NCBI RefSeq assembly: GCF_000422905.1 | Contig: NZ_AUGY01000034.1 | Span: 1-64,000 of the forward strand | Length of the DNA: 64,000 nt | Reading direction: 5' to 3' | DNA from: Paenibacillus alginolyticus DSM 5050 = NBRC 15375 | GTDB lineage: Bacteria > Bacillota > Bacilli > Paenibacillales > NBRC-103111 | Part shown: positions 7,177 to 16,505 of the stretch, one piece after another | How positions within the stretch are numbered: position 1 is the first letter of the stretch | Layout: the number at the start of each line of letters is the position of its first letter | Position numbers and translations under genes: made by a program | The notes under the pieces: generated by a model | The model's database searches: none | What the model was told of the DNA's origin: nothing | What the model saw: the letters and a program-made list of their open reading frames with translations, nothing else

Positions 7177-8478
7177 ATGAGAGATGCATTGAAAATTGCC
7201 ATCATTGGCGGAGGCTCGTCTTATACGCCGGAAATCGTAGAAGGTTTTATTTTAAGATATGCCCAGCTGCCCATAAAAGAGCTTTGGTTTGTGGATGTGG
7301 AAGAGGGCAAGCACAAGTTGGAGATCGTCGGTAATTTGGCAAAAAGAATGATCGAGAAATCCGGTTTGCCGATTGAGGTTCATTTAACCTTGGATCGCAG
7401 AAAGGCAATCGAAAATGCGGATTTCGTAAGTACCCAAATGCGCGTAGGTCTTTTGGAAGCCCGCAAATGGGATGAGCATATTCCTAATAAATATGGTGTT
7501 ATCGGTCAAGAAACGACCGGCCCGGGCGGGATGATGAAAGCACTTCGCACGATTCCTGTGCTGCTTGATATTTGTAAGGATATCGAAGAGCTGAGCCCTA
7601 ATGCGTGGCTGCTGAATTTCACGAATCCCGCAGGTATGGTGACGGAGGCCATTCATAAGTACTCCAACGTGAAAAGCATTGGCCTTTGCAATGCGCCTAT
7701 CGGCTTGCACAAATGGTTAATGAACAAGTATGAGGCTGCCCCTGAACAGATATACACCGAGTTCGTTGGGTTAAACCATCTTCACTGGGTAACACGCGCT
7801 GAAATCAGAGGCGAGGATAAATTAGCAGAATTGCTGGATCGCAAAGAAGAATATAGCGGCAAAAACGTACCGGCAAGCGAATGGGATGCGGATTTCTTAC
7901 GTTCATTGCAAGCCCTGCCTTCCTATTATTTGAAATATTTTTACATGACGGATATCATGCTTGAAGAACAACTCGCATCGCTCAAGGAAAACGGTACTCG
8001 TGCTGAAGTAGTGAAACGCGTTGAGGATGAATTGTTTAAGCTTTATCAAGATCCTGACTTGCAGGAGAAGCCTAAGCAGCTGGAGAAACGTGGTGGCGCT
8101 TATTATTCCGAGGCAGCTGTCAATCTCATGGACTCCATTTACAATGACAAGCGGGATATTCAAACGCTGAACGTTATGAATGATAACATCATCGACTTTT
8201 TGCCGAAGGATGCTTGTATTGAGGTGAATTGCGTCATTACAGCGGGTGGCCCTATTCCGATGGGCTTGACCAAAGTTCCTGAACATGTCAAAGGTCTTAT
8301 TCATGCAGTCAAAACCTATGAACGCCTCACCATTGAAGCAGCCGTTACTGGCAGTAAAGATCTCGTCCTCCAAGCACTGGTTCATCATCCTTTGGTGCCG
8401 TCAGTGGCAGTAGCCAAGACGATTATGGAGGAAATGCTGGAGAAGAATAAAGCGTATCTACCGGCTTTTTTCAAATAA
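7177..8478 (+). CDS. licH: 6-phospho-beta-glucosidase, glycoside hydrolase family 4
   Basis: NAD- and Mn-dependent GH4 enzyme, 433 residues, close to B. subtilis LicH as I remember it. The N-terminal Rossmann loop is AIIGGGSSYTPE; NFTNPAG is at residues 148-154; the metal ligands Cys171 (GLCNAPIG) and His201 (LNHLHW) are present. The family hydrolyses 6-phospho-beta-glucosides by oxidation at C3 and elimination. A GTG at 7168 is in frame and overlaps the previous stop, but CTAGGA (7161-7166) better fits ATG 7177. Last gene before the terminator at 8491. LicH-like enzymes usually serve PTS-imported cellobiose or lichenan products; here they are paired with an ABC importer and a kinase. Confidence 0.9.
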   Translation: MRDALKIAIIGGGSSYTPEIVEGFILRYAQLPIKELWFVDVEEGKHKLEIVGNLAKRMIEKSGLPIEVHLTLDRRKAIENADFVSTQMRVGLLEARKWDEHIPNKYGVIGQETTGPGGMMKALRTIPVLLDICKDIEELSPNAWLLNFTNPAGMVTEAIHKYSNVKSIGLCNAPIGLHKWLMNKYEAAPEQIYTEFVGLNHLHWVTRAEIRGEDKLAELLDRKEEYSGKNVPASEWDADFLRSLQALPSYYLKYFYMTDIMLEEQLASLKENGTRAEVVKRVEDELFKLYQDPDLQEKPKQLEKRGGAYYSEAAVNLMDSIYNDKRDIQTLNVMNDNIIDFLPKDACIEVNCVITAGGPIPMGLTKVPEHVKGLIHAVKTYERLTIEAAVTGSKDLVLQALVHHPLVPSVAVAKTIMEEMLEKNKAYLPAFFK

Positions 8479-8490
8479 TGCAAGATGAGA

Positions 8491-8517
8491 AAGCTCCCTG
8501 AAAGGGGAGCTTTTTTG
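8491..8517 (+). terminator. Terminator of the glycoside operon
   Basis: AAGCTCCC (8491-8498) and GGGGAGCTT (8504-8512) with T-run. Confidence 0.9.
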
Positions 8518-8532
8518 TTGTTAAAAAGACTA

Positions 8533-8562
8533 TTGTTAACGTGTGCATAGATGTGATATGCT
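8533..8562 (+). promoter_or_regulatory. Promoter of the aldonate operon
   Basis: TTGTTA (8533-8538), 18-base spacer, TATGCT (8557-8562), just upstream of the second LacI gene. The region TTGTTAACGTG could also hold a half-operator. Confidence 0.5.
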
Positions 8563-8579
8563 TTGAATGAGGTGAGGGT

Positions 8580-9599
8580 ATGAGCGTTACCATTAAAGAT
8601 ATTGCCAAGCTTGCAGGTGTGTCTCATACAACGGTTTCCAGAGCACTGAACAACAGTCCGCTCATTCAGGAGGAGACGAAGGAGCGCATCCGAATCATCG
8701 CAGAACAGATGGATTACACGCCTAATTACAGTGCGAAGAGCTTGGTACTCGATCGTTCGTATAACATGGGGCTGTTTTTTACCACATTAAGTAAAGGAAC
8801 TTCCGCCGGCTTTTTCTATGAAGCTATCCGTGGAGTTAATAGTGTCATACAGGATCGATACCAATTGATTGTTAAAGGGATTGACGATTACACTAGTTTT
8901 CATTCGATTACTCGGAAAAGCTTTGACGGCATTGTTGTTGTCAGTCAGAGTGATGATGATCAAGCCATCATTGACCACATTGCCAGCAAAGGGATCCCGC
9001 AAGTTGTGCTGAATCGGCCTGTTGAAACTTCAGGCGTGCTGAATGTTCTCTCCGATGAGGAGCAAGGCGCTTTTCTAGCAGCTTCTTATTTGATTGAGCA
9101 GGGACATAAACGCATTGCTCTTATTGAGGGTGTCAAAGGGTTTAAATCCGCACAGAATCGGAAAGACGGCTTCGAACGAGCGATGAAGCATTACCTGATT
9201 ACCGTTCCATCCGCATATCGCATGCCGGGGTTGTACGATCTGGAGAGCGGACACAAGGCGATGCAACAGTTTCTGTCACTGGAGGACAGACCGACGGCCG
9301 TATTTTGCTGTAATGATGAAATGGCGCTTGGAGCGATGAAAGCGGTGTCGGAAGCCGGCATGAGCGTGCCAAAGGACATCTCCGTGGTAGGTTTTGACGA
9401 TACGGTATTCGCAGCTTACGTGACGCCAGCGCTGACAACCGTTCGAAGACCGATTGAGCAAATTAGCAGAGAAGGCGCTTTGCGGCTTCTTGGAAATATA
9501 GAAAATAAGCAGCACGAAACGGAGCAGTTGTTATTGAAAACAGAGTTGATCGTGCGGGAATCCGTACGATTATTGACACCAAAAGGAGAGAGGGATTAG
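8580..9599 (+). CDS. LacI-family regulator of the aldonate operon
   Basis: A 339-residue LacI/GalR regulator: helix-turn-helix VTIKDIAKLAGVSHTTVSRALN at residues 3-24, hinge TPNYSAKSLVL, and an effector domain ending PRSEL-type region VVGFDDTVFAAYVTPALTTVRRP. RBS GAGGTGAGGG sits before ATG 8580. First gene of the operon: the next ATG follows 2 bases after its stop, so it is co-transcribed with the genes it presumably controls. Inducer may be gluconate, mannonate or a phosphate of these; not readable. Confidence 0.88.
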   Translation: MSVTIKDIAKLAGVSHTTVSRALNNSPLIQEETKERIRIIAEQMDYTPNYSAKSLVLDRSYNMGLFFTTLSKGTSAGFFYEAIRGVNSVIQDRYQLIVKGIDDYTSFHSITRKSFDGIVVVSQSDDDQAIIDHIASKGIPQVVLNRPVETSGVLNVLSDEEQGAFLAASYLIEQGHKRIALIEGVKGFKSAQNRKDGFERAMKHYLITVPSAYRMPGLYDLESGHKAMQQFLSLEDRPTAVFCCNDEMALGAMKAVSEAGMSVPKDISVVGFDDTVFAAYVTPALTTVRRPIEQISREGALRLLGNIENKQHETEQLLLKTELIVRESVRLLTPKGERD

Positions 9600-9601
9600 C
9601 G

Positions 9602-10873
9602 ATGAGCATTCTGAGGGAGTTATTAAATGATATTCCGATTCCACAAATGGTTAAGATTCGGCAGAAGTTTGATCGTACCATTTTGGAAAATCCAGAATTG
9701 GAATTAGTGAATAAGCTTGCCAGCAGTGGGGTTATGGAAAGCATACATCCCGGTCAACAGGTTGCTGTTGCTGTGGGAAGCAGGGGGATTGCTAATATTG
9801 CAGGCTTCACCAAAACGACCATTGATGCCATTAAAGATAGAGGTGCATTCCCGTTCATCGTGCCTTGTATGGGAAGTCATGGCGGTGCTACAGCCGAAGG
9901 ACAGACGGAGGTATTGCTGCATTTTGGCATTACGGAAGCCTCGATGGGAGCGCCGATTCGTTCTTCGATGGAAGTCGTGAAGATCGATCAACTGCCTAAT
10001 GGTTTGCCCGTTTATGTAGATCGCGTTGCTTCAGAGGCAGATGCTATCGTCGTTATTAACCGTGTGAAGCCGCATACGGCGTTTCGCGGACGCATAGAGA
10101 GCGGGATCATGAAGATGATCGCTATCGGGCTCGGCAAACAAAAAGGCGCTGAAGCGTGTCACCAGCTCGGCTTCAAGTATATGGCGGAGAATGTGCCGGC
10201 CATGGCCAATTTGATGATCGAGAAGCTGCCTATCGTGTTCGGCGTGGCGCTTGTAGAAAATGCTTATGACGAGACTTGCCAAGTGGAAGTACTGCCTGCA
10301 GCTGAGATTGAAGTGCGTGAGGAACAATTGCTCATTGAAGCTAAATCGCGTCTGCCGAAAATTTTATTCGACGAAATCGATGTCCTTGTCATTGATTATA
10401 TTGGTAAAAATATTAGCGGCGATGGCATGGATCCCAATGTTACGGGCCGCTACCCAACTCCTTACGCGCATGGCGGCCCAGATGTTGCCAAAATGGTTGT
10501 TCTGGACTTGACGCCAGAAACAAAGGGGAATGCCAACGGTGTAGGAACGGCTGATTTCACCACACAAAGACTAGTGGATAAAACAAATTTAGAATTCACT
10601 TACGCAAATGGGCTAACTTCAACCGTTTGTGCGCCTACCAAGATCGCAACAACGCTGGAGAATGATTTCTACGCGATTAAGGCAGCCGTTAAAACCTGTA
10701 ACATTCTAGATTACACGACCTGTAAACTAGTTCGGATTCAAGATACACTTCATCTGGGCGAAATTGAAATTTCCGTGAATTTGTTAGATGCAGCTCGTCA
10801 GCATCCGGATATTGAAATTTTATCAGAACCCTATGAACTTTCATTTGATGCAGAGGGGAATATTAGCAAATGA
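9602..10873 (+). CDS. LarA-like nickel-pincer-dependent hydroxyacid epimerase/racemase
   Basis: A 423-residue member of the lactate racemase (LarA) superfamily. The N-terminal DUF2088-type domain is evident. Residues that match the LarA active site can be placed: His93 (GSHGGAT), His158 (KPHT), Lys171 (GIMKM) and His187 (GAEACH). The Lys-to-His spacing of 16 equals that of L. plantarum LarA Lys184-His200. LarA enzymes use a covalently bound nickel-pincer nucleotide on that lysine to invert an alpha-hydroxyacid; some homologues are gluconate 2-epimerases. The following gluconokinase and 6-phosphogluconate dehydrogenase make gluconate/mannonate epimerisation the best guess. LarB, LarC and LarE cofactor genes are not in this window. 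Confidence 0.8.
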   Translation: MSILRELLNDIPIPQMVKIRQKFDRTILENPELELVNKLASSGVMESIHPGQQVAVAVGSRGIANIAGFTKTTIDAIKDRGAFPFIVPCMGSHGGATAEGQTEVLLHFGITEASMGAPIRSSMEVVKIDQLPNGLPVYVDRVASEADAIVVINRVKPHTAFRGRIESGIMKMIAIGLGKQKGAEACHQLGFKYMAENVPAMANLMIEKLPIVFGVALVENAYDETCQVEVLPAAEIEVREEQLLIEAKSRLPKILFDEIDVLVIDYIGKNISGDGMDPNVTGRYPTPYAHGGPDVAKMVVLDLTPETKGNANGVGTADFTTQRLVDKTNLEFTYANGLTSTVCAPTKIATTLENDFYAIKAAVKTCNILDYTTCKLVRIQDTLHLGEIEISVNLLDAARQHPDIEILSEPYELSFDAEGNISK

Positions 10874-12441
10874 CAGTTGACGCAGTCAGAGATAAGCCTT
10901 ACATTGTCGCCGCGGATATCGGGACAACGAGCACCAAGACGCTTGTAATTGATCGGGATGGTCGAGTGCTAGCTTCGCACTCGATTGAATATCCGCTCTT
11001 CACACCGGCGGCTGATCGGGCCGAACAAGATCCGGAACAAATCTATGGCGCCGTTGTGCAAGGAATTGGCGCTGTTGTTCGCAAGCTTACTATCACACCT
11101 GAGCAAGTGCTCTGTGTCTCCTTCAGCTCAGCCATGCACAGCCTCATTGCTGTAGATGAGCAGACGAAGCCACTGACCGCATGTATCACATGGGCGGATA
11201 ACCGCAGTGCGCAATATGCGGAAGAGCTTAAGCGCACCGGACTAGGCCAGCAGATATACTCGCGTACTGGAACGCCGATTCATCCTATGTCACCGCTACT
11301 TAAGCTGATGTGGTTTCGTGATAACGAGCCTGGGCTCGTCAAGGAAACTTACAAGTTCATTGGCATCAAGGAGTACGTCTTCGCGAAGCTGTTCGGTCGT
11401 TATCTCATTGACCATTCACTAGCCAGTGCAACAGGACTATTCAATCTGGAGAAGCTCGATTGGGATGCAGAAGCGCTTGGCCAGGCCGGTGTAACGCCGG
11501 AGCAGCTTTCTGAGCTGGTGCCAACAACGCACCGCGTAGAAGGGCTAAGCGCCGAGTTAGCCTCTGCAATGGGCTTGTCCGAGAGCACGCCGTTCATTAT
11601 CGGCGCGTCCGACGGCGTCCTCGCGAATCTCGGCGTAGGCGCTTTCGAGCCAGGTGTCGTTGCTGTCACCATCGGCACTAGCGGTGCCGTACGCAGCGTA
11701 GTCACCAAGCCGCAAACCGACCCCGAAGGCAAGCTGTTCTGCTACGCGCTAACAGAAGACTTCTGGGTCGTAGGCGGACCGATCAACAACGGCGGTATCG
11801 TTTTCCGTTGGGTGAGAGACCAGATCGCTACGGCGGAAGCCGAAGAAGCCCGCCGCCAGGGAATCGATCCCTATGATTATTTGACGGAGCTAGCGTCACA
11901 AGTTGCTGCGGGCTCTGATGGCCTGCTGTTCCTGCCACTGCTATCCGGCGAACGCGCGCCTTATTGGAATGCGAATGCACGCGGTGTTTACTTCGGGCTG
12001 TCACTCAGCCATCAGAAGAAGCATATGATTCGTGCTGCGCTCGAAGGCGTCATGTTCTCGATCCAAGCAGTTAGCGCTTCCTTGGAACGGATTATGGGAC
12101 CTGCTACTGTGATTCGCGCGTCCGGCGGATTTGCTCGATCTGAATTTTGGCGCCAAATGATGACGAATATGCTCGGCACATCTGTCACTGTGCCAGATTC
12201 GATTGAAAGCTCAGGGATCGGCGCAGCTTTGCTAGGCCTGCTAGCAATGGGGGAAATCGAGGACCTCTCCCACGCTCATCAATGGATTCAGGTAGGAAAG
12301 GCTCACGAGGTGAATGAAAACGATTATCGCGTCTATCAACAATTGACATCTATTTATTCAAGCGTATATCATCAGTTAAAAGATCAATTCGATGCGATTA
12401 CCGCTTTTCAACAACAGCACCTTCGGAGCCCTCAAACATAA
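10870..12441 (+). CDS. gntK: Gluconokinase (FGGY family)
   Basis: A 523-residue FGGY carbohydrate kinase, near the size of B. subtilis GntK (about 513). The N-terminal ATP loop is VAADIGTTSTKTLV (residues 12-25), with SSAMHS and WADNRS in the sugar-binding domain, IGTSGAVR and GGPINNGG in the second domain and the signature-like GERAPYWNANARG. It phosphorylates gluconate (or a related aldonate) at O6 with ATP. Its ATG overlaps the stop of the LarA-like gene (ATGA), so translation is coupled. The central part (11.4-12.0 kb) is noticeably more GC-rich than the flanking genes. Xylulokinase is the main alternative; the 6-phosphogluconate dehydrogenase downstream supports gluconate. Confidence 0.85.
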   Translation: MTVDAVRDKPYIVAADIGTTSTKTLVIDRDGRVLASHSIEYPLFTPAADRAEQDPEQIYGAVVQGIGAVVRKLTITPEQVLCVSFSSAMHSLIAVDEQTKPLTACITWADNRSAQYAEELKRTGLGQQIYSRTGTPIHPMSPLLKLMWFRDNEPGLVKETYKFIGIKEYVFAKLFGRYLIDHSLASATGLFNLEKLDWDAEALGQAGVTPEQLSELVPTTHRVEGLSAELASAMGLSESTPFIIGASDGVLANLGVGAFEPGVVAVTIGTSGAVRSVVTKPQTDPEGKLFCYALTEDFWVVGGPINNGGIVFRWVRDQIATAEAEEARRQGIDPYDYLTELASQVAAGSDGLLFLPLLSGERAPYWNANARGVYFGLSLSHQKKHMIRAALEGVMFSIQAVSASLERIMGPATVIRASGGFARSEFWRQMMTNMLGTSVTVPDSIESSGIGAALLGLLAMGEIEDLSHAHQWIQVGKAHEVNENDYRVYQQLTSIYSSVYHQLKDQFDAITAFQQQHLRSPQT

Positions 12442-12497
12442 CTTAGCTATTCTTTTATGAAGGTTTGCCAAGCAAAATGCTGGAGGGGAAGATGACG

Positions 12498-13265
12498 ATG
12501 AATTTATTCAATCTTACAGGGAAAACAGCAGTAATTATTGGCGGTAACAGTACACTTGGAGGTTCTATGGCTCTTGCTTTGGCTGGACATGGAGCGAAAG
12601 TGGCCATCGTCGGTCGTAATCAAGAGAAAAGTGATCAGGTTCGTGAGAGTATTGAAGCCATTGGCGGGGAAGCACATACCTTTCAAGCGGATGCAACGAG
12701 ACGGGAAGATTTGGAGCTTGTTCTCAAAGAAGTTATCGCTTGGTCCGGCGGCGCGGATATTCTAATGAACTGCCCTGGCAAAAATAGTGCCACGCCTTTC
12801 TTTGACATTTCCATGGAAGAATGGGATTCTATTATGGAGGTTAATTTGAAAAGCGTCGTGTTAGCCTGCCAAGTGTTTGGGAAATACATGGTTGATCGAG
12901 GAGAGGGAGGAAGTATTATTAATATTTCATCCGTTTCGTCAGATCCGCCGCTTTCCCGTGTATTCACTTATTCCGCTTCGAAAGCAGCTGTCAATAACAT
13001 CACGCAGAATTTAGCCCGTGAATTCGCTCCGAGCCGCGTCCGTGTTAACGCGATTATTCCTGGATTCTTCCCAGCGGAGCAGAATCGTAAGATACTGTCA
13101 CCGGAACGTGTCGAGTCCATTATGCGTCATACACCTATGAATCGATTCGGTGAAGCGTCTGAGCTTCAGGGTGCTGCTGTGTTCCTTGCTTCTGAACAAG
13201 CTTCTAGCTTTGTAACAGGTTCTGTTTTAAGAGTGGATGGCGGTTTTGGCGCGATGACGATTTAA
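12498..13265 (+). CDS. SDR oxidoreductase, uronate/aldonate type (UxuB- or gluconate dehydrogenase-like)
   Basis: Classical short-chain dehydrogenase, 255 residues. NAD(P) loop GGNSTLG at 15-21; catalytic Ser145, Tyr158, Lys162 (YSASK); the usual NNAG motif is NCPG at 91-94. The segment PGFFPAEQNRKIL and the ending FVTGSVLRVDGGFG resemble D-mannonate (fructuronate) oxidoreductases and gluconate 5-dehydrogenases. GGAGGGG (12482-12488) is 9 bases before ATG 12498 and only 3 before ATG 12492, so 12498 is chosen. In context it may feed a keto-aldonate or fructuronate into the mannonate-to-gluconate route. Exact substrate unknown. Confidence 0.8.
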   Translation: MNLFNLTGKTAVIIGGNSTLGGSMALALAGHGAKVAIVGRNQEKSDQVRESIEAIGGEAHTFQADATRREDLELVLKEVIAWSGGADILMNCPGKNSATPFFDISMEEWDSIMEVNLKSVVLACQVFGKYMVDRGEGGSIINISSVSSDPPLSRVFTYSASKAAVNNITQNLAREFAPSRVRVNAIIPGFFPAEQNRKILSPERVESIMRHTPMNRFGEASELQGAAVFLASEQASSFVTGSVLRVDGGFGAMTI

Positions 13266-13289
13266 AATATTTATATATCGGAAGGGTGT

Positions 13290-14711
13290 ATGAGAGAGAT
13301 GTCTAAACAACAAATTGGTGTAGTCGGTCTAGCGGTTATGGGTAAAAACTTGGCTTTAAACATCGAGAGCAGAGGATTCACTGTATCCGTTTTTAACCGT
13401 TCTGCGGAAAAAACAAAAGAGCTTCTGCAAGAAGCCCCAGGCAAAAAATTAGTAGGTACATACAGCATAGAAGAATTCGTGCAATCGCTCGAAGTTCCAC
13501 GCAAAATTTTGATTATGGTTAAAGCAGGCGGTCCTACTGACGATACCATTAACCAACTTGTTCCTTATTTGGACAAAGGCGATATCCTGATCGATGGAGG
13601 CAATGCGTTCTTCCCAGATACGCAGCGTCGTAATAAAGAGCTGGCGGAAAAAGGTATTCGTTTCGTTGGTACGGGTGTTTCCGGCGGTGAAGAAGGCGCG
13701 CTTAAAGGCCCATCTATTATGCCAGGCGGACAAGAAGACGCTTATAATCTCGTTGAGCCTATTCTTACTGCGATTTCTGCCAAAGTAGGCGACGATGCTT
13801 GCTGTACCTATATCGGACCAGATGGCGCTGGCCACTACGTGAAAATGGTGCATAACGGCATCGAGTATGGCGATATGCAGCTTATTTGCGAAGCTTACCA
13901 GTTGTTAAAAGATGTACTTAACGTAAGCGTAGAAGAGCTTCATGAGATCTTCACAGAGTGGAACAATGGCGAGCTCGACAGCTACTTGATCGAAATTACA
14001 CGTGATATTTTCACCAAATATGATGCAGAAACCGGCAAGCCTATGGTTGATGTTATTCTAGATTCCGCTGGTCAAAAAGGAACAGGAAAATGGACAAGTC
14101 AAAGTGCTTTGGACCTTGGCGTACCGCTTTCCATTATTACAGAATCCGTATTCTCCCGTTTCATCTCCGCGATGAAGGAAGAACGCGTAGCGGCAAGCAA
14201 AGTGCTCAAAGGACCTGATGCTCCAGCCTTTACAGGCGATCGCAAAGCGTTTATTGAGGCTGTTCGCCAAGCGCTTTACGCAAGTAAAATTTGTTCTTAT
14301 GCTCAAGGCTTTGCTCAAATGAGAGCAGCTTCTGAGGAATATAACTGGGATCTTAAATATGGCAACATCGCCAAGATCTTCCGCGGCGGCTGTATCATTC
14401 GTGCTAGATTCCTGCAAAATATTATGGAAGCCTATGACCGCGATTCTGGACTCAAAAACCTGCTGCTTGATTCTTACTTCAATGGTGTCGTTGATAACTA
14501 TCAACAATCATGGAGACAAGTCATTGCAGAAGCGGTTACTCGCGGTATTGCTGTTCCTGCTTTCGCATCGGCGCTTGCTTACTATGACAGCTACCGTACG
14601 GAAAGATTGCCAGCTAACTTGCTGCAAGCGCAGCGTGATTATTTTGGTGCACACACGTTCCAACGTGTGGACAAAGAAGGTTCCTTCCACTTCAATTGGA
14701 TGGAAAACTAA
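13290..14711 (+). CDS. gndA: 6-phosphogluconate dehydrogenase (decarboxylating)
   Basis: Oxidises 6-phosphogluconate to ribulose 5-phosphate and CO2 with NADP in the cytosol. 473 residues, full length. [17 protein letters not shown] is the dinucleotide loop, followed by NRS at its second-strand end (NADP type); [26 protein letters not shown] and [14 protein letters not shown] are the substrate-site signatures with the catalytic Lys and Glu. The sequence is very close to B. subtilis GndA. An ATG at 13299 is an alternative start. It ends the aldonate operon, taking the product of the kinase directly into the pentose phosphate pathway. Confidence 0.95.
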   Translation: MREMSKQQIGVVGLAVMGKNLALNIESRGFTVSVFNRSAEKTKELLQEAPGKKLVGTYSIEEFVQSLEVPRKILIMVKAGGPTDDTINQLVPYLDKGDILIDGGNAFFPDTQRRNKELAEKGIRFVGTGVSGGEEGALKGPSIMPGGQEDAYNLVEPILTAISAKVGDDACCTYIGPDGAGHYVKMVHNGIEYGDMQLICEAYQLLKDVLNVSVEELHEIFTEWNNGELDSYLIEITRDIFTKYDAETGKPMVDVILDSAGQKGTGKWTSQSALDLGVPLSIITESVFSRFISAMKEERVAASKVLKGPDAPAFTGDRKAFIEAVRQALYASKICSYAQGFAQMRAASEEYNWDLKYGNIAKIFRGGCIIRARFLQNIMEAYDRDSGLKNLLLDSYFNGVVDNYQQSWRQVIAEAVTRGIAVPAFASALAYYDSYRTERLPANLLQAQRDYFGAHTFQRVDKEGSFHFNWMEN

Positions 14712-14724
14712 GAGGATTAGGCTT

Positions 14725-15024
14725 TTAAGCCTCTTCCTGCAAACCATATGCCGCTTCACGCAGCCACATTTTCAGGTGATCGGCTTCTTGATCAAAGCCG
14801 TTCCGTCTGTGAATGAGCATCAGGGAGACTTCGGCAAAATAACGAAAATTTCTTAATAATCGTGGTTGAGTAAGACCTTGCATAAGCGGGTCTTCTTCAG
14901 CCACTTTTTTCTTAATAAACTCCAGTATCCACACAACATCCTCTTTGCAAAGCGTATAGCTTGGGTGCAAAATTTGCTCCAGTTTGCCTTTTGTGCGGTT
15001 GTGATAGGCAACAGTTGGGTTCAA
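14725..15024 (-). CDS. Small conserved hypothetical protein (99 aa)
   Basis: Family not recognised. A helical, soluble protein with CKEDVVWILEFIKKKVAEEDP and LLRNFRYFAEVSLMLIHRRNG. The frame is open to an ATG at 15048, but GGAGAG on the minus strand lies 8 bases upstream of TTG at 15024, which I prefer as the start. Convergent with gndA; the stop codons are 13 bases apart and fall in a short AGGCTT/AAGCCT inverted repeat that may help stop both transcripts. Confidence 0.6.
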   Translation of the reverse strand: MNPTVAYHNRTKGKLEQILHPSYTLCKEDVVWILEFIKKKVAEEDPLMQGLTQPRLLRNFRYFAEVSLMLIHRRNGFDQEADHLKMWLREAAYGLQEEA

Positions 15025-15195
15025 AGCTCCATCTCTCCTTGTCGGCATATGGTCTCTCTTAAAATCTTAACTGTTTGTGCTGGAATTTATTCACACTACT
15101 ATATGATTTTTTGGTGGATTGTATTCATGTCGATTTGGCTATGTTATGATGTTGGGAAAGTTTGTATGAACAGCATATGAGAAAAGGGGATTAAC

Positions 15196-15702
15196 GTGAC
15201 AGCAAGCAATATTATACTTGTAGGCTTTATGGGGACAGGCAAATCAACGGTTGGAAAGAAGCTGGCAGAGCATCTGGGATGGAGCTTTCAAGATTCGGAC
15301 GTTGCACTGGAAGAAGCGCATCAGACAAGCATTTCTGACTTGTTTCGCCTGCATGGTGAATCGCATTTTCGCGCTTTGGAAAGTAAGGCGCTGGAACATA
15401 TATTAGCTCGTAAAGGACAAGTTGTGGCTACAGGCGGTGGCGCAGTGCTGGCCGAGTGCAACCGAGCTTGCATGCTGGAGAATGGCTTTGTAGTAGCGCT
15501 TAAAGCATCACCAGAGATCATCATTCAAAGAGTGAGCAGCGATACGAGTCGTCCTCTGCTACAGGGGAATTTAGATGAACGTGTTCACCTGCTGCTTGAA
15601 CAACGTAAGTCTGCTTATGATTTCGCACATTCCGTTATTGATACTACGCAATTAACAACGGACCAAATTACGGCACTTATTATTCAACAAGCTGAGATTT
15701 AG
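15196..15702 (+). CDS. aroK: Shikimate kinase
   Basis: Phosphorylates shikimate at O3 with ATP, fifth step of chorismate synthesis. 168 residues, normal length. P-loop GFMGTGKST at 10-18, substrate Asp motif DSD at 33-35, GGG at 80-82, and lid arginine in SRPLLQ. Start is GTG 15196 with AAAAGGGGA 8 bases upstream. It stands alone but is only 1.2 kb from the EPSP synthase gene of the same pathway. Confidence 0.95.
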   Translation: MTASNIILVGFMGTGKSTVGKKLAEHLGWSFQDSDVALEEAHQTSISDLFRLHGESHFRALESKALEHILARKGQVVATGGGAVLAECNRACMLENGFVVALKASPEIIIQRVSSDTSRPLLQGNLDERVHLLLEQRKSAYDFAHSVIDTTQLTTDQITALIIQQAEI

Positions 15703-15724
15703 GAGGAGGGGACAAGCTAGAAGC

Positions 15725-16015
15725 TTAGTCCTCCCACTCCAGCATGCCGCCGGTCATGTTTTTAAGACCTTTATAGCCTTGTGCCTCCAAGAAGCTAATT
15801 GCGCGCCCGCTGCGGTTTCCGCTGCGGCAAACGAGAATAAGCTCTTCGACTTGGGGGATTTCACTGAGGCGATCTGGCAATTGAGCTAGCGGAATATGTA
15901 TAGCGCCTTGGATAATACCGGCAGCTACTTCATCATCTTCACGAACATCGACAATCGCAAGTTGTTCGCCAAGGTCCAGTCGTTTTTTGATTTCGGATGG
16001 TAAAATCGTATCCAT
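15725..16015 (-). CDS. Rhodanese-like domain protein
   Basis: Single rhodanese domain, 96 residues, with the loop CRSGNRSGRA carrying the catalytic cysteine and the two arginines that bind the persulfide. VDVREDDEVAAGIIQGAIHIPL is the family's CH2A-type motif. Probably a cytoplasmic sulfurtransferase or persulfide carrier; partner unknown. GGAGG stands 8 bases before the ATG. Divergent from the fluoride channel pair. Confidence 0.88.
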   Translation of the reverse strand: MDTILPSEIKKRLDLGEQLAIVDVREDDEVAAGIIQGAIHIPLAQLPDRLSEIPQVEELILVCRSGNRSGRAISFLEAQGYKGLKNMTGGMLEWED

Positions 16016-16124
16016 TTCGGACCTCCATGCTTGTTATGTGGGGAAGAAACCCCCATTACAAGTAATGATAGAAACAAAAAGTCTAGATGTCAAACCTATG
16101 GTTAATAACAGGAGCTGTGATACC

Positions 16125-16505
16125 ATGCTGTACATCGGTTTAGCCGGGATATTAGGCGCGATTGCCCGATTTGGGCTCTCCGCCTTATGGAATCCTACGA
16201 CGGCTTCCGTTTTTCCTTGGGGAACTTTCAGCTGTAATCTAATTGGCTGTCTGATTCTTGGATTTCTAACTTTCGCCACTAAGCTTCCCATACCTACTAG
16301 ACTTCGACTACCGATAACAACTGGTTTTATTGGATCCTTTACTACGTTTTCTACGTTCAGCTATGAAACCATGAACATGCTAAACCATGGGTATATGATC
16401 CTTGCTGCTCTTTATGTTTTGGGAAGTTTATGGGGAGGACTCGGTGCTACATGGCTTGGTGTCCGTATTGGTGAGTCTGTTCGAAGGGGCGTTCGTCGTT
16501 CATGA
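16125..16505 (+). CDS. crcB: Fluoride channel subunit CrcB/Fluc 1
   Basis: Small four-helix membrane protein, 126 residues, which exports fluoride as a dual-topology dimer. GILGAIARFGLSALW in helix 1, GTFSCNLIGCLILGF in helix 2 (pore Asn), and GFIGSFTTFSTFSYE in helix 3 (the conserved Phe-box and sodium-site break). The frame is open much further upstream, but the family N-terminus and GGAG (16111) support ATG 16125. It overlaps the next gene by 4 bases. I looked for a fluoride riboswitch in the leader and did not see one. Confidence 0.92.
   Translation: MLYIGLAGILGAIARFGLSALWNPTTASVFPWGTFSCNLIGCLILGFLTFATKLPIPTRLRLPITTGFIGSFTTFSTFSYETMNMLNHGYMILAALYVLGSLWGGLGATWLGVRIGESVRRGVRRS

Noticed and set aside
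16016-16124. Fluoride riboswitch upstream of crcB
   Set aside because: No match to the GGNGAUGG / CUGAUG pattern in either orientation.
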